NCBI GenBank assembly: GCA_028691845.1
Contig: JAQUYL010000004.1
Coordinates: 62,001-126,000 of the forward strand
DNA length: 64,000 nt
Direction: 5' to 3'
From: Opitutaceae bacterium
GTDB taxonomy: Bacteria > Verrucomicrobiota > Verrucomicrobiia > Opitutales > Opitutaceae
The notes under the pieces: generated by a model
Databases searched by the model: none
What the model was told of the DNA's origin: nothing
The model's input: only the letters and a program-made list of their open reading frames with translations
Part shown: in pieces, positions 35,024 to 45,720 of the stretch
How the letters are laid out: each line of letters opens with the position of its first letter
Numbering within the stretch: the stretch's first letter is position 1
Made by a program: the position numbers and the translations under genes

Positions 35024-37330
35024 TCACTTTGCGGCGGCCGGCAAAGCGGCCGGATCAGATTTGCCGAGCTTCTGGATATAGGCGATGAGCGCGACCACTT
35101 CCTTATCGGGCGAGACGTAGACTCCGGCGGTGCGCAAGTCCGTGGAGATTTGCCTGGCCTGCTCTTTTGCGAGCACATCGATCATGCCGGGAGTCCACGC
35201 GGGAAACGGCACGCCCAGCAGGCGCTGGACGCGGATCTTCGTCGGCAGTGCGCCCAGGCCGGTGTCGTTTTTAAACAGCCACGGAAAGGCCGGCATGTTG
35301 GAGCCGGGCGAGATGGCGCGCGGATCCTCAAAATGCCGGTAGTGCCAGACGTTCGGATATTTGCCGCCCTCGCGGGCGAGGTCGGGGCCGGTGCGTTTCG
35401 AGCCCCACTGGAACGGATAGTCCCAGATGGATTCACCCAGACGGGAGTAGTCGCCGTAGCGCATGACATCCGGCACGAGCGTGCGGATCATCTGCGAGTG
35501 ACACACGTAACACCCCTCCCGGACATAGATATCGCGGCCGGCCAGTTCCAGCGGCGTGTATAGCGGAGCGATGCGATCCTCGGTCTGCAGGCGGCGATCG
35601 ATCGTCAGCATCGGGATGATCTGGATGAGGCCGCCGGCCGCGACGGCCAGGAAGGTGAGCACCGTGAACGGCAGCGTATTGAGCAGAAGTCTGTCGTACC
35701 ATTCGCCCCAGTGGTGGGCCCGGGCCTGATAGTGGGTAACGGCGAGCAACACGCATAGAATGGCGCCGAACAAACCGAGGATATTCAGCCAGCCCGAGGC
35801 GAACATCCAGACGCAGGCCATGACAAATCCCAACGCGCTGAAGATGACCGGGGCGTTGAAGAAAGTGGCGCCCAGGCCGAATTTCCCATCCGCATCGGGC
35901 GGTTCGACGTAGATCTCGATCCGCCCGTTGACGGGACGGGCCCCGCGAATGGTCCGCCAGAGATTGTACGTGAGGAGTCCGAACCCGGTGAGATACAGGG
36001 CGCCGCCGGCGATGCGCATGGCCATGAGCGGCCGGATCGAGTTTAGCGTGTCGAGGAAATTCGGGTAGGTCAGCAGCGTCCCCCCCTCGGTGGTGGCGCT
36101 CAGCATGAGGCCCTGGGCAATGCCCGAGGCCCACATGGCGGAGACGTACAGCAGAATGCCGACCAGTCCGATCCAGAAATGGAGGTTGGCGAGCGAGGAC
36201 GAATAAAGCGGCTTGTTCCACAGCCGCGGCGCGAGCCAGTAGAACATGCCGGCGGCCATGAAGCCGTTCCAACCGAGCGTGCCGCCATGCACGTGCCCGA
36301 TGATCCAGTCCGTGTAATGGCCGACCGCATTGACGGATTTAATGGCGAGCAACGGTCCTTCGAAGGTGGCCATCCCGTAGAAGGTGACCCCGGCGGCGAA
36401 AAACTTGATGACGGGATCGGTGCGGAGCCGGCCCCAGGCGCCGCGCAGAGTCAGAAGGCCGTTGAGCATGCCGCCCCAGGAGGGGGCCCACAGCATGAGA
36501 GAGAAGGTCATGCCGAGGAGTTGCAGCCAGTTGGGCAGCGCGGTATTGAGCAGGTGGTGCGGGCCGGCCCAGATGTAGACAAAGACCAACGACCAGAAGT
36601 GGATGACGGAAAGACGGTAGCTGTAAACCGGCCGTTCTGCCGCCTTGGGCAGAAAGTAATACATGAGTCCGAGGATCGGCGTGGTGAGAAAGAACGCCAC
36701 GGCGTTGTGTCCGTACCACCATTGCACGAGGGCGTCCTGCACGCCGCCGAAGACGGGATAGCTGTGGAGCAGACTCGTGGGAACCGAGAGGTGATTTACG
36801 ATGTAAAGCATCGCCACGGTGATGATGGTGGCGATGTAGAACCAGAGTGCCACGTAGAGGGACTTTTCGTGGCGCCGGGCGAGCGTCCAAAAGAAGTTGA
36901 CCGCAAAGACGACCCAGATGGTGGCAACCGCGATATCGATGGGCCAGATGAGCTCGGCATATTCCTTGCCGCGCGTAAGCCCGAGCGGGAGCGTGATGGC
37001 CGCGGCCACGATAATGAGCTGCCATCCCCAGAAATGCAGCCAGGACAAAAAATCACTCGCGAGGCGCGCCTTCGCCAATCTCTGTGTGGAGTAGTAGATC
37101 CCGGCGAACATCATGTTGCCCACAAAGGCAAAGATGGCGGCATTGGTATGAAGCGGGCGCAGCCGGCTGAAGGTCAGCCACGAAGTCTGAAAATTGAGCT
37201 GCCAGAAGTTCAACTGCGAGGCGATGAACACACCGGCGAGCATTGCGACGACGCTCCAGAGGATCGCCGCCAGCATGAACTGCCGCACGATCCGGTCGTT
37301 GTATTCGATGGTGATTTTTTGTCCGGTCAT
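35024..37330 (-). CDS. ccoNO: fused cbb3 cytochrome c oxidase subunits I and II (CcoN-CcoO)
   Basis: A 768-residue fusion. Residues about 1-490 are CcoN: heme ligand region RPLHTNAAIF (H61), the CuB and active-site region WYGHNAVAFF, GPHHLLNTALP, and heme ligands in HYTDWIIGHVHGG. Residues about 515-768 are CcoO, with a membrane helix pair and one heme c motif CYVCH at 607-611, plus MPAFPWLF. It reduces oxygen to water with high affinity and pumps protons. The ATG at 37330 gives the normal CcoN N-terminus; the long open frame upstream covers ccoS in another frame. Fusions of this kind are known in other phyla, notably Bacteroidetes. Confidence 0.96.
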   Translation of the reverse strand: MTGQKITIEYNDRIVRQFMLAAILWSVVAMLAGVFIASQLNFWQLNFQTSWLTFSRLRPLHTNAAIFAFVGNMMFAGIYYSTQRLAKARLASDFLSWLHFWGWQLIIVAAAITLPLGLTRGKEYAELIWPIDIAVATIWVVFAVNFFWTLARRHEKSLYVALWFYIATIITVAMLYIVNHLSVPTSLLHSYPVFGGVQDALVQWWYGHNAVAFFLTTPILGLMYYFLPKAAERPVYSYRLSVIHFWSLVFVYIWAGPHHLLNTALPNWLQLLGMTFSLMLWAPSWGGMLNGLLTLRGAWGRLRTDPVIKFFAAGVTFYGMATFEGPLLAIKSVNAVGHYTDWIIGHVHGGTLGWNGFMAAGMFYWLAPRLWNKPLYSSSLANLHFWIGLVGILLYVSAMWASGIAQGLMLSATTEGGTLLTYPNFLDTLNSIRPLMAMRIAGGALYLTGFGLLTYNLWRTIRGARPVNGRIEIYVEPPDADGKFGLGATFFNAPVIFSALGFVMACVWMFASGWLNILGLFGAILCVLLAVTHYQARAHHWGEWYDRLLLNTLPFTVLTFLAVAAGGLIQIIPMLTIDRRLQTEDRIAPLYTPLELAGRDIYVREGCYVCHSQMIRTLVPDVMRYGDYSRLGESIWDYPFQWGSKRTGPDLAREGGKYPNVWHYRHFEDPRAISPGSNMPAFPWLFKNDTGLGALPTKIRVQRLLGVPFPAWTPGMIDVLAKEQARQISTDLRTAGVYVSPDKEVVALIAYIQKLGKSDPAALPAAAK

Positions 37331-37344
37331 GGGAGGGCGGAGAA

Positions 37345-37635
37345 TCAGCGCGCCTGAGGGGGGGCCGCGCGGGCAGAAGCCGAGCGATGGGAGAGCGGCG
37401 AACGGACTGCCGTCTGGCCGGAGCCGCCCGGGCCGGCGGCGGGAGCGGGAAGCTGGCGACCGCCGGTGGAATCGGCTCGGGAGGAATCCACCACCGGCTG
37501 CTCGTCGGCAAACGGGAGCAAGGAATCCCGTTCGGGACCGCCCAAGCCGCGGCCGTGCTGCTCGACAAGAAACAACACTCCGAAAATACCCGCGAGGAGC
37601 AGGCTGAAAAAAACCGTGAGCGGGACGACTGACAT
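37345..37635 (-). CDS. ccoS: CcoS-like cbb3 oxidase assembly protein
   Basis: A 96-residue small protein with one N-terminal transmembrane helix opening MSVVPLTVFFSLLLAGIFGV, followed by a short charged segment comparable to the CcoS W..k.gQ(Y/F)DD region and a long low-complexity Ala/Pro/Ser-rich tail. CcoS is needed to insert cofactors into CcoN. It is the first gene of the leftward cco operon, 14 bases upstream of ccoNO; finding ccoS first is less usual than at the 3' end. The tail is about 50 residues longer than in standard CcoS. Confidence 0.75.
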   Translation of the reverse strand: MSVVPLTVFFSLLLAGIFGVLFLVEQHGRGLGGPERDSLLPFADEQPVVDSSRADSTGGRQLPAPAAGPGGSGQTAVRSPLSHRSASARAAPPQAR

Positions 37636-37686
37636 GGGGCGTGGGGGAAAACCAACCGGACCGGAAGGAAGGGGAATGCTGCTTAC

Positions 37687-37714
37687 TAGGTAATCGAACT
37701 TGGTTGTTGTTCAA
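37687..37714 (-). promoter_or_regulatory. candidate promoter of the cco operon
   Basis: On the reverse strand TTGAAC (37714-37709) and TACCTA (37692-37687) are 16 bases apart, about 50 bases before the ccoS start. Judged by eye. Confidence 0.3.
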
Positions 37715-37730
37715 CTATCTGGTGAGAAAA

Positions 37731-37763
37731 TTGAGGCAATTCTCTAAAAATGTTGCGCCTCAA
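37731..37763. promoter_or_regulatory. perfect 7-bp inverted repeat upstream of the cco promoter
   Basis: TTGAGGC at 37731-37737 and GCCTCAA at 37757-37763 are separated by 19 bases. They lie immediately upstream of the candidate cco -35 element, the usual place for an activator. The half-site differs from FNR/Anr sites. Confidence 0.35.
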
Positions 37764-38005
37764 GCTGATCCCGGAACACCGGAGCGAAGTCGCGCCCCGC
37801 GCCACCCTAACGGCGGCACTGCAGAAACCTGGCGTGGCGTCCTGTCGGTTCGTGGAAAACATCGCAGCGCAACGATCGAATCCGACCACGACTCCGCACT
37901 CGTTGGTTTTCGTTGCGCGGATCTTGCATCTGCTCACTCAAGATATGCGCAAAATTGCACAAGCGGTGCAGAGCAGGCCGGTCAGTGATTTGGCATGATA
38001 ATTTC

Positions 38006-38491
38006 ATGGATTCCGGCGTTATTGAGCGGCTCGAAGCTCTGCGCCCAGAGATTAAGGCCAAGTGGGAGACATTGCTCCGAGTTGAACCGGTGAGTTCGCC
38101 ACTCGCATCGCCGGACGCGCTGGTGCATTTGATCGACTGGACCCTCGACACGCTTTTCCATGCCCTGCGAGCCCACCAGACCAGGCGGCATCCCCTGCGG
38201 AATGAGCCGGCTGAGGGAGTGACGGATTTTTCCGCCCTGTGCTCCTGCGGGATGAATCCGCTGCTTGCCTACTTCGTCGCCGGGGAGCAGGCGCTGCTCG
38301 AGAACCTGGTGCTGGTGCAGGTGCGAGACGGCCACAGCACCTGCGAACGAACCAAGACCGCCTCTGAACTGAAGCACACGCTTTCCCAGGTGGCGCGGCG
38401 CGAGATCGAGGCCTTTTGCGCGGTGTGCCAGCACCGCGAGCACCAGCACCACCGCACACCGGCGCACCCGGTGCCGGTTTTACGCCGCTGA
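38006..38491 (+). CDS. unrecognised small protein, RsbRD-N-like helical region with a Cys/His-rich tail
   Basis: A 161-residue soluble protein. Residues about 1-60 (VIERLEALRPEIKAKWETLL, then LASPDALVHLIDWTLDTLF) resemble the helical N-terminal domain of RsbR-type sensors. The middle has CSCGMNPLLAYFVAGEQALL, and the C-terminus CAVCQHREHQHH looks metal- or heme-binding. It lies between the cco operon and a PocR-AraC regulator, and its 3' end overlaps that convergent gene by 12 bp. A redox or oxygen-linked sensing role is a guess from context. I do not recognise the family. Confidence 0.65.
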   Translation: MDSGVIERLEALRPEIKAKWETLLRVEPVSSPLASPDALVHLIDWTLDTLFHALRAHQTRRHPLRNEPAEGVTDFSALCSCGMNPLLAYFVAGEQALLENLVLVQVRDGHSTCERTKTASELKHTLSQVARREIEAFCAVCQHREHQHHRTPAHPVPVLRR

Positions 38492-39412
38492 GTGGCGCAT
38501 CGACCGATCCCGCCACACGGTGGGTGATTCCCCCTCAATGCGCTTGAAGACCCGGTTGAACTGCGAAAGCGACTGGAAGCCCGCCTCGAACGCGGCTTCG
38601 CTGATGCGCTTGTGCGGGTTGAGCAGAAGGTTTTTCACCTTTTCGACCCGCACCCGCGCGAGATAATCGACGAAGGTGAGGCCGGTGGCCTGCTTGAACA
38701 TTTTGCAGAAATAGAAAGCACTCGTGTTGACTGCCTGCGCCACCTGCCCGAGGGTCAGTTCCTCCCCTTGGTGCTCGGAGATGAACTGTTTGGCCTGCTC
38801 TATGGCAGGGGGATCGATCCGCGTCGCGGATACCATGAGTTGATTGCTCAGGGTGGCGAGATGCTGGGCGAAGATGCTGAGCAATCGCAAGACGGCCTCG
38901 TATTGTTTGCGATCGAGGACTCGGGTCTGGAAATAGGTCTCTTCCAGCTGCTTCACATCAATCTCGACGCCAAGTTTGAGCAGCTGCTGGGTAACCGCCG
39001 CAAAATCCGCTTTCCTAGGCTTGTGCAGCAGGATCTGGCCGGTCTGGAGAAAGGCGAGAACCTTATCTCCAACGCGAATGGGCACCGCCGAGTCGCACAG
39101 ACCGGCAAAACACTTGAGGGTCCTGGGCTGCAGGCGGGCCTCCATTTCCACCCGCCGCTGCAACTCGAGGCAAGCCGAGCACGACTTGTTCGTGGTCGAC
39201 ATCAGAGCGCAGAAAGGATTCTCGTTCGGAGATCCGCGCATCGGCATGGCAAGTGTATCCACGGCCCGCAACGCCAGCGGCAAGCCGGTCGTTTCGGCAA
39301 ACGCCCGCTCATAATCGCGGTAGATTTCCGACCTGCGTAAACGGTCGACTACCTCGCGACCGGGGCGCCTGTTGCTATCGTGGTTCACAACTGGGGACAG
39401 AGAATATGGCAT
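38480..39412 (-). CDS. AraC-family regulator with PocR sensory domain
   Basis: A 310-residue regulator. Residues about 40-180 form a PocR-type ligand domain with the cysteines of NKSCSACLELQRR and KCFAGLCDSAVPI, which may bind a metal or small ligand. Residues about 200-305 form an AraC DNA-binding domain with both helix-turn-helix units (LTLGQVAQAVNTSAFYFCKM and ISEAAFEAGFQSLSQFNRVF). The start at 39412 is the first ATG; GTG starts further in are possible. The target genes are unknown. The nearby cco operon and the small gene at 38006 are candidates by proximity. Confidence 0.9.
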   Translation of the reverse strand: MPYSLSPVVNHDSNRRPGREVVDRLRRSEIYRDYERAFAETTGLPLALRAVDTLAMPMRGSPNENPFCALMSTTNKSCSACLELQRRVEMEARLQPRTLKCFAGLCDSAVPIRVGDKVLAFLQTGQILLHKPRKADFAAVTQQLLKLGVEIDVKQLEETYFQTRVLDRKQYEAVLRLLSIFAQHLATLSNQLMVSATRIDPPAIEQAKQFISEHQGEELTLGQVAQAVNTSAFYFCKMFKQATGLTFVDYLARVRVEKVKNLLLNPHKRISEAAFEAGFQSLSQFNRVFKRIEGESPTVWRDRSMRHSAA

Positions 39413-39791
39413 TGGGCGGTCTGCAACGCGAAATTATGCCCGGGCGCGAGTTTGAGAGTCGGACACAGGGTCGCTGACAAACGCCCTCCCCCCCCCTCCG
39501 TGTGGCATTGCCGGCCCATCTCCGGCTTGCAGCTCGCAGGTCCTGCGCCAGCCGATGCGCAGCCAGGACCATTGCGAGCAACACAATGCTCCCCTCTCCA
39601 AGCAGCATTGTGGCAATCATTATCAGCGACCAGCCGGTTCCCGGGGCGATGCTTTTGAAATTCCGGGTTCTGCTTTGATTGGCCGCCCCCAAACCACTGC
39701 TCCGTTTCTCCACAATCGCCGCCGGGGCTTCCCCGTATCCTGACATGCCCCCGCAGGACGTCGGACGCGGATTCTCCTCGTTCAGTGCCAC
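39375..39791 (-). CDS. doubtful small membrane-protein frame
   Basis: A 138-codon frame upstream of the AraC gene with one good hydrophobic helix opening GWSLIMIATMLLGEGSIVLL, then a basic region. The 3' half overlaps the start of the AraC gene and contains a run of G residues around 39487-39494, so the frame may be broken or may end elsewhere. No family is recognised. It may be spurious. Confidence 0.25.
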   Translation of the reverse strand: MALNEENPRPTSCGGMSGYGEAPAAIVEKRSSGLGAANQSRTRNFKSIAPGTGWSLIMIATMLLGEGSIVLLAMVLAAHRLAQDLRAASRRWAGNATRRGGEGVCQRPCVRLSNSRPGIISRCRPPNAIFSVPSCEPR

Positions 39792-39978
39792 CGCGTTAAA
39801 ACCCTCTTCCGGATCAATTCGGGGGGCGGCCGGCGAGGTAGGTCGTGCTCATAAGCGGAAGCACGGGGGAACCCCGCCGCGCGATCTGGAATTCCCATCC
39901 ACTGTCCCTGGATTCCGCAGATCCTGGCCCGGGAAATAATGGGGGTTGCTTTCCCCTCCGTGATTGTAGAAGCGTTTC
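39413..39978. other. intergenic region upstream of the AraC and GNAT genes
   Basis: About 566 bases with divergent flanking genes. Apart from the doubtful membrane-protein frame, no gene, RNA or clear promoter was recognised. Confidence 0.4.
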
Positions 39979-40533
39979 TTGATTTTGCCTGACCCCCCCG
40001 CCAAGTCTGATCCTTCATTTCTGCCCCCGCCGCGTGTGGTGACGCTGCGCGATGGCCGACCCTATCTGATACGGCCACTGGCACCCGGAGACGAGGATCG
40101 TCTCATCGCGTTTTTCAGTTCGCACACGCTGGAAACCATCCGGCAACGCTACGGGTATCTAATCAAATACATGTCGGCTGAACGCGCCCATAAACTGGTC
40201 GATCTTGATCCGAGGCGCGAGGTGGCCCTGGGAGTTCTGGAAAACGATGGCCTGAAGGATGTGATCCATGCCGTAGGACGGCTGGTGGTGGCCGAGGATG
40301 GGCACAAGGCCGAGGTGGCCTTTGTCGTCCGTGAAACCAAGCGCCGTATCGGAATGGCCACTACCCTTCTGCGTGTTTTGCTGAGGATCGCCCGCCAGCG
40401 CCGGCTCGACAGTGCCTTTGCCCAGGTACAAGCCGACAATGTTCCAATGCTCATCGTTTTTCGCCGGGCCGGGGAAAATTTCACCGAGGAACAGAACGGG
40501 GATATTGTCGAGGTGACAATCCCCCTCGAATGA
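39979..40533 (+). CDS. GNAT-family N-acetyltransferase, Pat-like domain
   Basis: A 184-residue single-domain acetyltransferase. The opening RDGRPYLIRPLAPGDEDRL and RQRYGYLIKYMSAERAHKL resemble the GNAT domain of protein lysine acetyltransferase Pat and of acetyl-CoA-synthetase-linked acetyltransferases. The acetyl-CoA pyrophosphate loop is RRIGMATTLL, a slightly relaxed Q/R-x-x-G-x-G/A. The start is inferred as TTG at 39979, because no in-frame ATG precedes the conserved region. The substrate could be protein lysine or a small amine. It stands alone. Confidence 0.78.
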   Translation: MILPDPPAKSDPSFLPPPRVVTLRDGRPYLIRPLAPGDEDRLIAFFSSHTLETIRQRYGYLIKYMSAERAHKLVDLDPRREVALGVLENDGLKDVIHAVGRLVVAEDGHKAEVAFVVRETKRRIGMATTLLRVLLRIARQRRLDSAFAQVQADNVPMLIVFRRAGENFTEEQNGDIVEVTIPLE

Positions 40534-40850
40534 AGCGCAAAGGCCCGGGCATTATCCCAGAAAGCGCAATGGAACCACCGAGGCACAGAGCACCGAGCAG
40601 CGGCGAGAGGCGACATGCGTGAGGCGTGAGGGTGCAAGGATCAGTTGGTTCCAACCGCGAAGAAGCGCAAAACGCGCATGGTTAGGAGACCTGGCCGCGA
40701 GGAAGAGCGGGATGTATGATGGGCAGGTTCAAGTTTTTCACTCTGTGGCCCCCGTGCTCCGTGGTTCAACCCAACAGCGGAATTTAGGATTATCCGTCAA
40801 GGGGTTGTTTCGATTGGACAAACATCGCTTCCGGCCTTCTTTTCCCCATC
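40534..40850. other. intergenic region occupied by the inverted-repeat element
   Basis: About 317 bases, of which 245 are the second copy of the inverted-repeat element (40551-40795). The element begins 18 bases after the GNAT stop codon. No gene seen. Confidence 0.6.
40551..40795. repeat. MITE-like inverted-repeat element, copy 2
   Basis: A 245-base element with the same blocks as the copy at 21778-21950. It starts ATTATCCCAGAAAGCGC, then AATGGAACCACCGAGGCACAG, and ends with TTTCACTCTGTGGCC, CCGTGGTTC and AGCGGAATTTAGGATTATCC. Its centre is about 70 bases longer than copy 1 and contains GCGCAAAACGCGC. The ends pair as imperfect inverted repeats (ATTATCC...AAAGCGC against ATAATCC...TTCCGC). 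No coding sequence. Confidence 0.7.
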
Positions 40851-41087
40851 ATGACCGCGCCCGGAGAAAAATCGCCGTTCTCTGTCAGTCCAGTCATCGA
40901 TGCCGTGCTCTCGCTGGCTGTATTTACCCTCTTCCATCGCGTCCTCCAGCCCCATGTGCCATCGTCTGATCCCTGCATGATCCGGTTCTGGGCGGCCTAT
41001 GCCGCCGCCTGCCTCACAGGGGTCTTCTGGCTCGCGTTGCAGGCGGGGAGGATTGTCTACCGCTCCCAGCGGGAATCCATAAAATAA
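40851..41087 (+). CDS. small two-helix membrane protein of unknown function
   Basis: A 78-residue protein with two hydrophobic stretches, about 15-33 (VIDAVLSLAVFTLFHRVL) and 44-65 (FWAAYAAACLTGVFWLAL). Between them is a proline-rich turn, and the tail is basic. I do not recognise a family. It converges with tatC across a 157-base gap. Its length and hydrophobic pattern support a real gene, but nothing indicates its function. Confidence 0.55.
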   Translation: MTAPGEKSPFSVSPVIDAVLSLAVFTLFHRVLQPHVPSSDPCMIRFWAAYAAACLTGVFWLALQAGRIVYRSQRESIK

Positions 41088-41244
41088 CGCCACCTTCGGC
41101 GTGCCACCGGCTGAAGCATGCGCGCCGTGGCCGTGATGCCATTTGCGCGCCAGCCGCGTTGTCCCACGGTCGCGGTGGGAGGATTGCCTCTAAAAATGCG
41201 AGGCTGATCCGGCGCCAAGGCCACGCCCGGCTGCCGCTGAAGCC

Positions 41245-42060
41245 TCACCCCGTCGGCTTCTGACGCACCTGACGCCGACGGTTGATTCGCGCGGCGACAA
41301 TGATCGAAATCTCATACAGCAGGTACAATGGAACCGTAAAAATCGTTTGCGTGACCGGATCCGGGGTCGGGGTCACGACCGCTGCGATGATAAAGAAGGC
41401 CACAATGGCATGCCGGCGGTATTTGCGCAGCGTCTCCACCTTCAAAACGCCGAGGTAGACCAGCAACACCATGAGCAGTGGAAACTCAAACGATGCCCCC
41501 ACCCCCAGCACCAGCCACATCAGCAGGCTGTAGTATTTGTCGGCAGTCCACAACACTTGATAGCCGAGCATTTCGTTCAATTCGAAGGCCACACGGATCG
41601 TATTCGGTACCAGCAAAAAATAGCTGAAGACCGCGCCGCACAGAAACAGAATGAACATCCCCAGACTCACGGGCACCAGCAACTTCATCTCCCGCCGGGT
41701 CAGTGCCGGCGCGATGAACTGTCCGACAAAAAGCAGGAAAAACGGCAGCGACAGGACAATTCCACCCGTGAGGCAGATATCGATCACCACGGTGAAGACG
41801 CCCATGGGGCTATTGGTTACGAGGTTGGTGGCCAACTGCGGGTACTCTGATCGCACGTGTTCCAGCGGCCAGATGAGCACCCAGGAGAAATCCTGCATGA
41901 AATAGGCGATCCCCGTCACGATAAGGGCAAATGCGCCGGCACACTTGATGAGCGTCCAACGCAGTTCCTCCAGGTGGCCGAGGAAACTCATCGATCTGCC
42001 CCCCGTGGTCTCTTCAGGTTTGTCGTTCGAAGCGGGATCTTCTGGTGGAGAATCGGCCAT
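41245..42060 (-). CDS. tatC: twin-arginine translocase subunit TatC
   Basis: A 271-residue TatC with six transmembrane helices. The conserved signal-receptor region SFLGHLEELRWTLIK lies near residue 25, the periplasmic loop FIAPALTRREMK is present, and AVVTPTPDPVTQ is the hallmark of the last loop. TatC binds twin-arginine signal peptides of folded exported proteins. The start at 42060 places about 20 acidic residues before the receptor helix. No tatA or tatB is adjacent. Confidence 0.97.
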   Translation of the reverse strand: MADSPPEDPASNDKPEETTGGRSMSFLGHLEELRWTLIKCAGAFALIVTGIAYFMQDFSWVLIWPLEHVRSEYPQLATNLVTNSPMGVFTVVIDICLTGGIVLSLPFFLLFVGQFIAPALTRREMKLLVPVSLGMFILFLCGAVFSYFLLVPNTIRVAFELNEMLGYQVLWTADKYYSLLMWLVLGVGASFEFPLLMVLLVYLGVLKVETLRKYRRHAIVAFFIIAAVVTPTPDPVTQTIFTVPLYLLYEISIIVAARINRRRQVRQKPTG

Positions 42061-42674
42061 GCTCGGAAATGCCACATTGCATAACAATCCCACCGGACGG
42101 AAGCGAGCAATGAGTCCCACCGTGCTGCTTCAAACGGGGGCCGGCAGTGAACCCCAATCCGGATGGCCCGGACTCATGGATGCCTTGCCTCAGGCACCAT
42201 GGTATTGCGCTTCGTGGCCCCCTTGTCGAAAAGGGCAAAAATGCTTTTTTGTCCGGAATAGTTTTTATCGCGCATATTTTGTTCACCCATTGAAATGAAC
42301 TGCCGTCACAGATCACAATTTGGCCGCCTAAGCAGGTTCGACCTCGGGCCGTCTCCCTTCGCTCCGGCATACGCACGCCGAACCGAAACACATGCAATGG
42401 CATGTCGATCTAATTAATTGCTGTACATTGAGTTTCATTAATCTGACGACCCCGCTGCAATAGAGACGCAAACTTACCGTCAGCTTGGCGCCGGTTACCC
42501 CGTCGAGCTCGTCGTTAGGATAATTCCACTCCTGCCGCTTATTTTCTAATGACTTCAATGGAGAATGCCTCGGGAAAGTTCCACCGTTGACACTCTCCGA
42601 CACGCTTTATCCGATGGTAGTTTCTGCGCACACGCGCTCCTGTCAGAAACGTTCTTATACCACACCTCCCAATT
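42061..42674. other. intergenic region between tatC and ppdK
   Basis: A 614-base divergent gap, markedly AT-richer around 42235-42450. It must carry the promoters of tatC and ppdK. AT-rich -10-like sequences are present on both strands, but no pair is convincing by eye. No gene recognised. Confidence 0.4.
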
Positions 42675-45458
<2,784 letters not shown>

Positions 45459-45481
45459 TCACTTCTCCCGCTTGTCATTTC

Positions 45482-45514
45482 AGAGCCCGCCGGGAAACCG
45501 GCGGGCTCTTTTTC
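45482..45514 (+). terminator. Rho-independent terminator of ppdK
   Basis: AGAGCCCGCCGG at 45482-45493 pairs perfectly with CCGGCGGGCTCT at 45498-45509 around a GAAA tetraloop, followed by a T tract. It starts 24 bases after the ppdK stop codon. Confidence 0.93.
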
Positions 45515-45720
45515 TTGTCCCCCTGTCCTGATATCGCCACCCGACGCCCACGGTGGCTCGCGGGCAGGCGCCCTTGCCTTCCATGGCAACCGCCGCCGGA
45601 TCGCCTGCCGGCAGGCCGAGGCGGATTCGACTTTGCCTCGCAGCAGGGATTTCTCGCGGGCATACTGCGATCGGGCCGGGGGTCCCGCCGTCAGCCTCAT
45701 TCCGGCCCAGGCGCCGATTG

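Larger units (their letters stand above)
37636..38005. other. regulatory region upstream of the cco operon
   Basis: About 370 bases between the leftward cco operon and a rightward small gene. It is AT-richer than its neighbours at 37690-37760 and carries a candidate leftward promoter and an inverted repeat, listed separately. No canonical FNR box (TTGAT-N4-ATCAA) is seen. Confidence 0.5.

Noticed and set aside
37690..37765. FNR/Anr box upstream of the cco operon
   Set aside because: No TTGAT-N4-ATCAA or close variant; only an unrelated inverted repeat is present.
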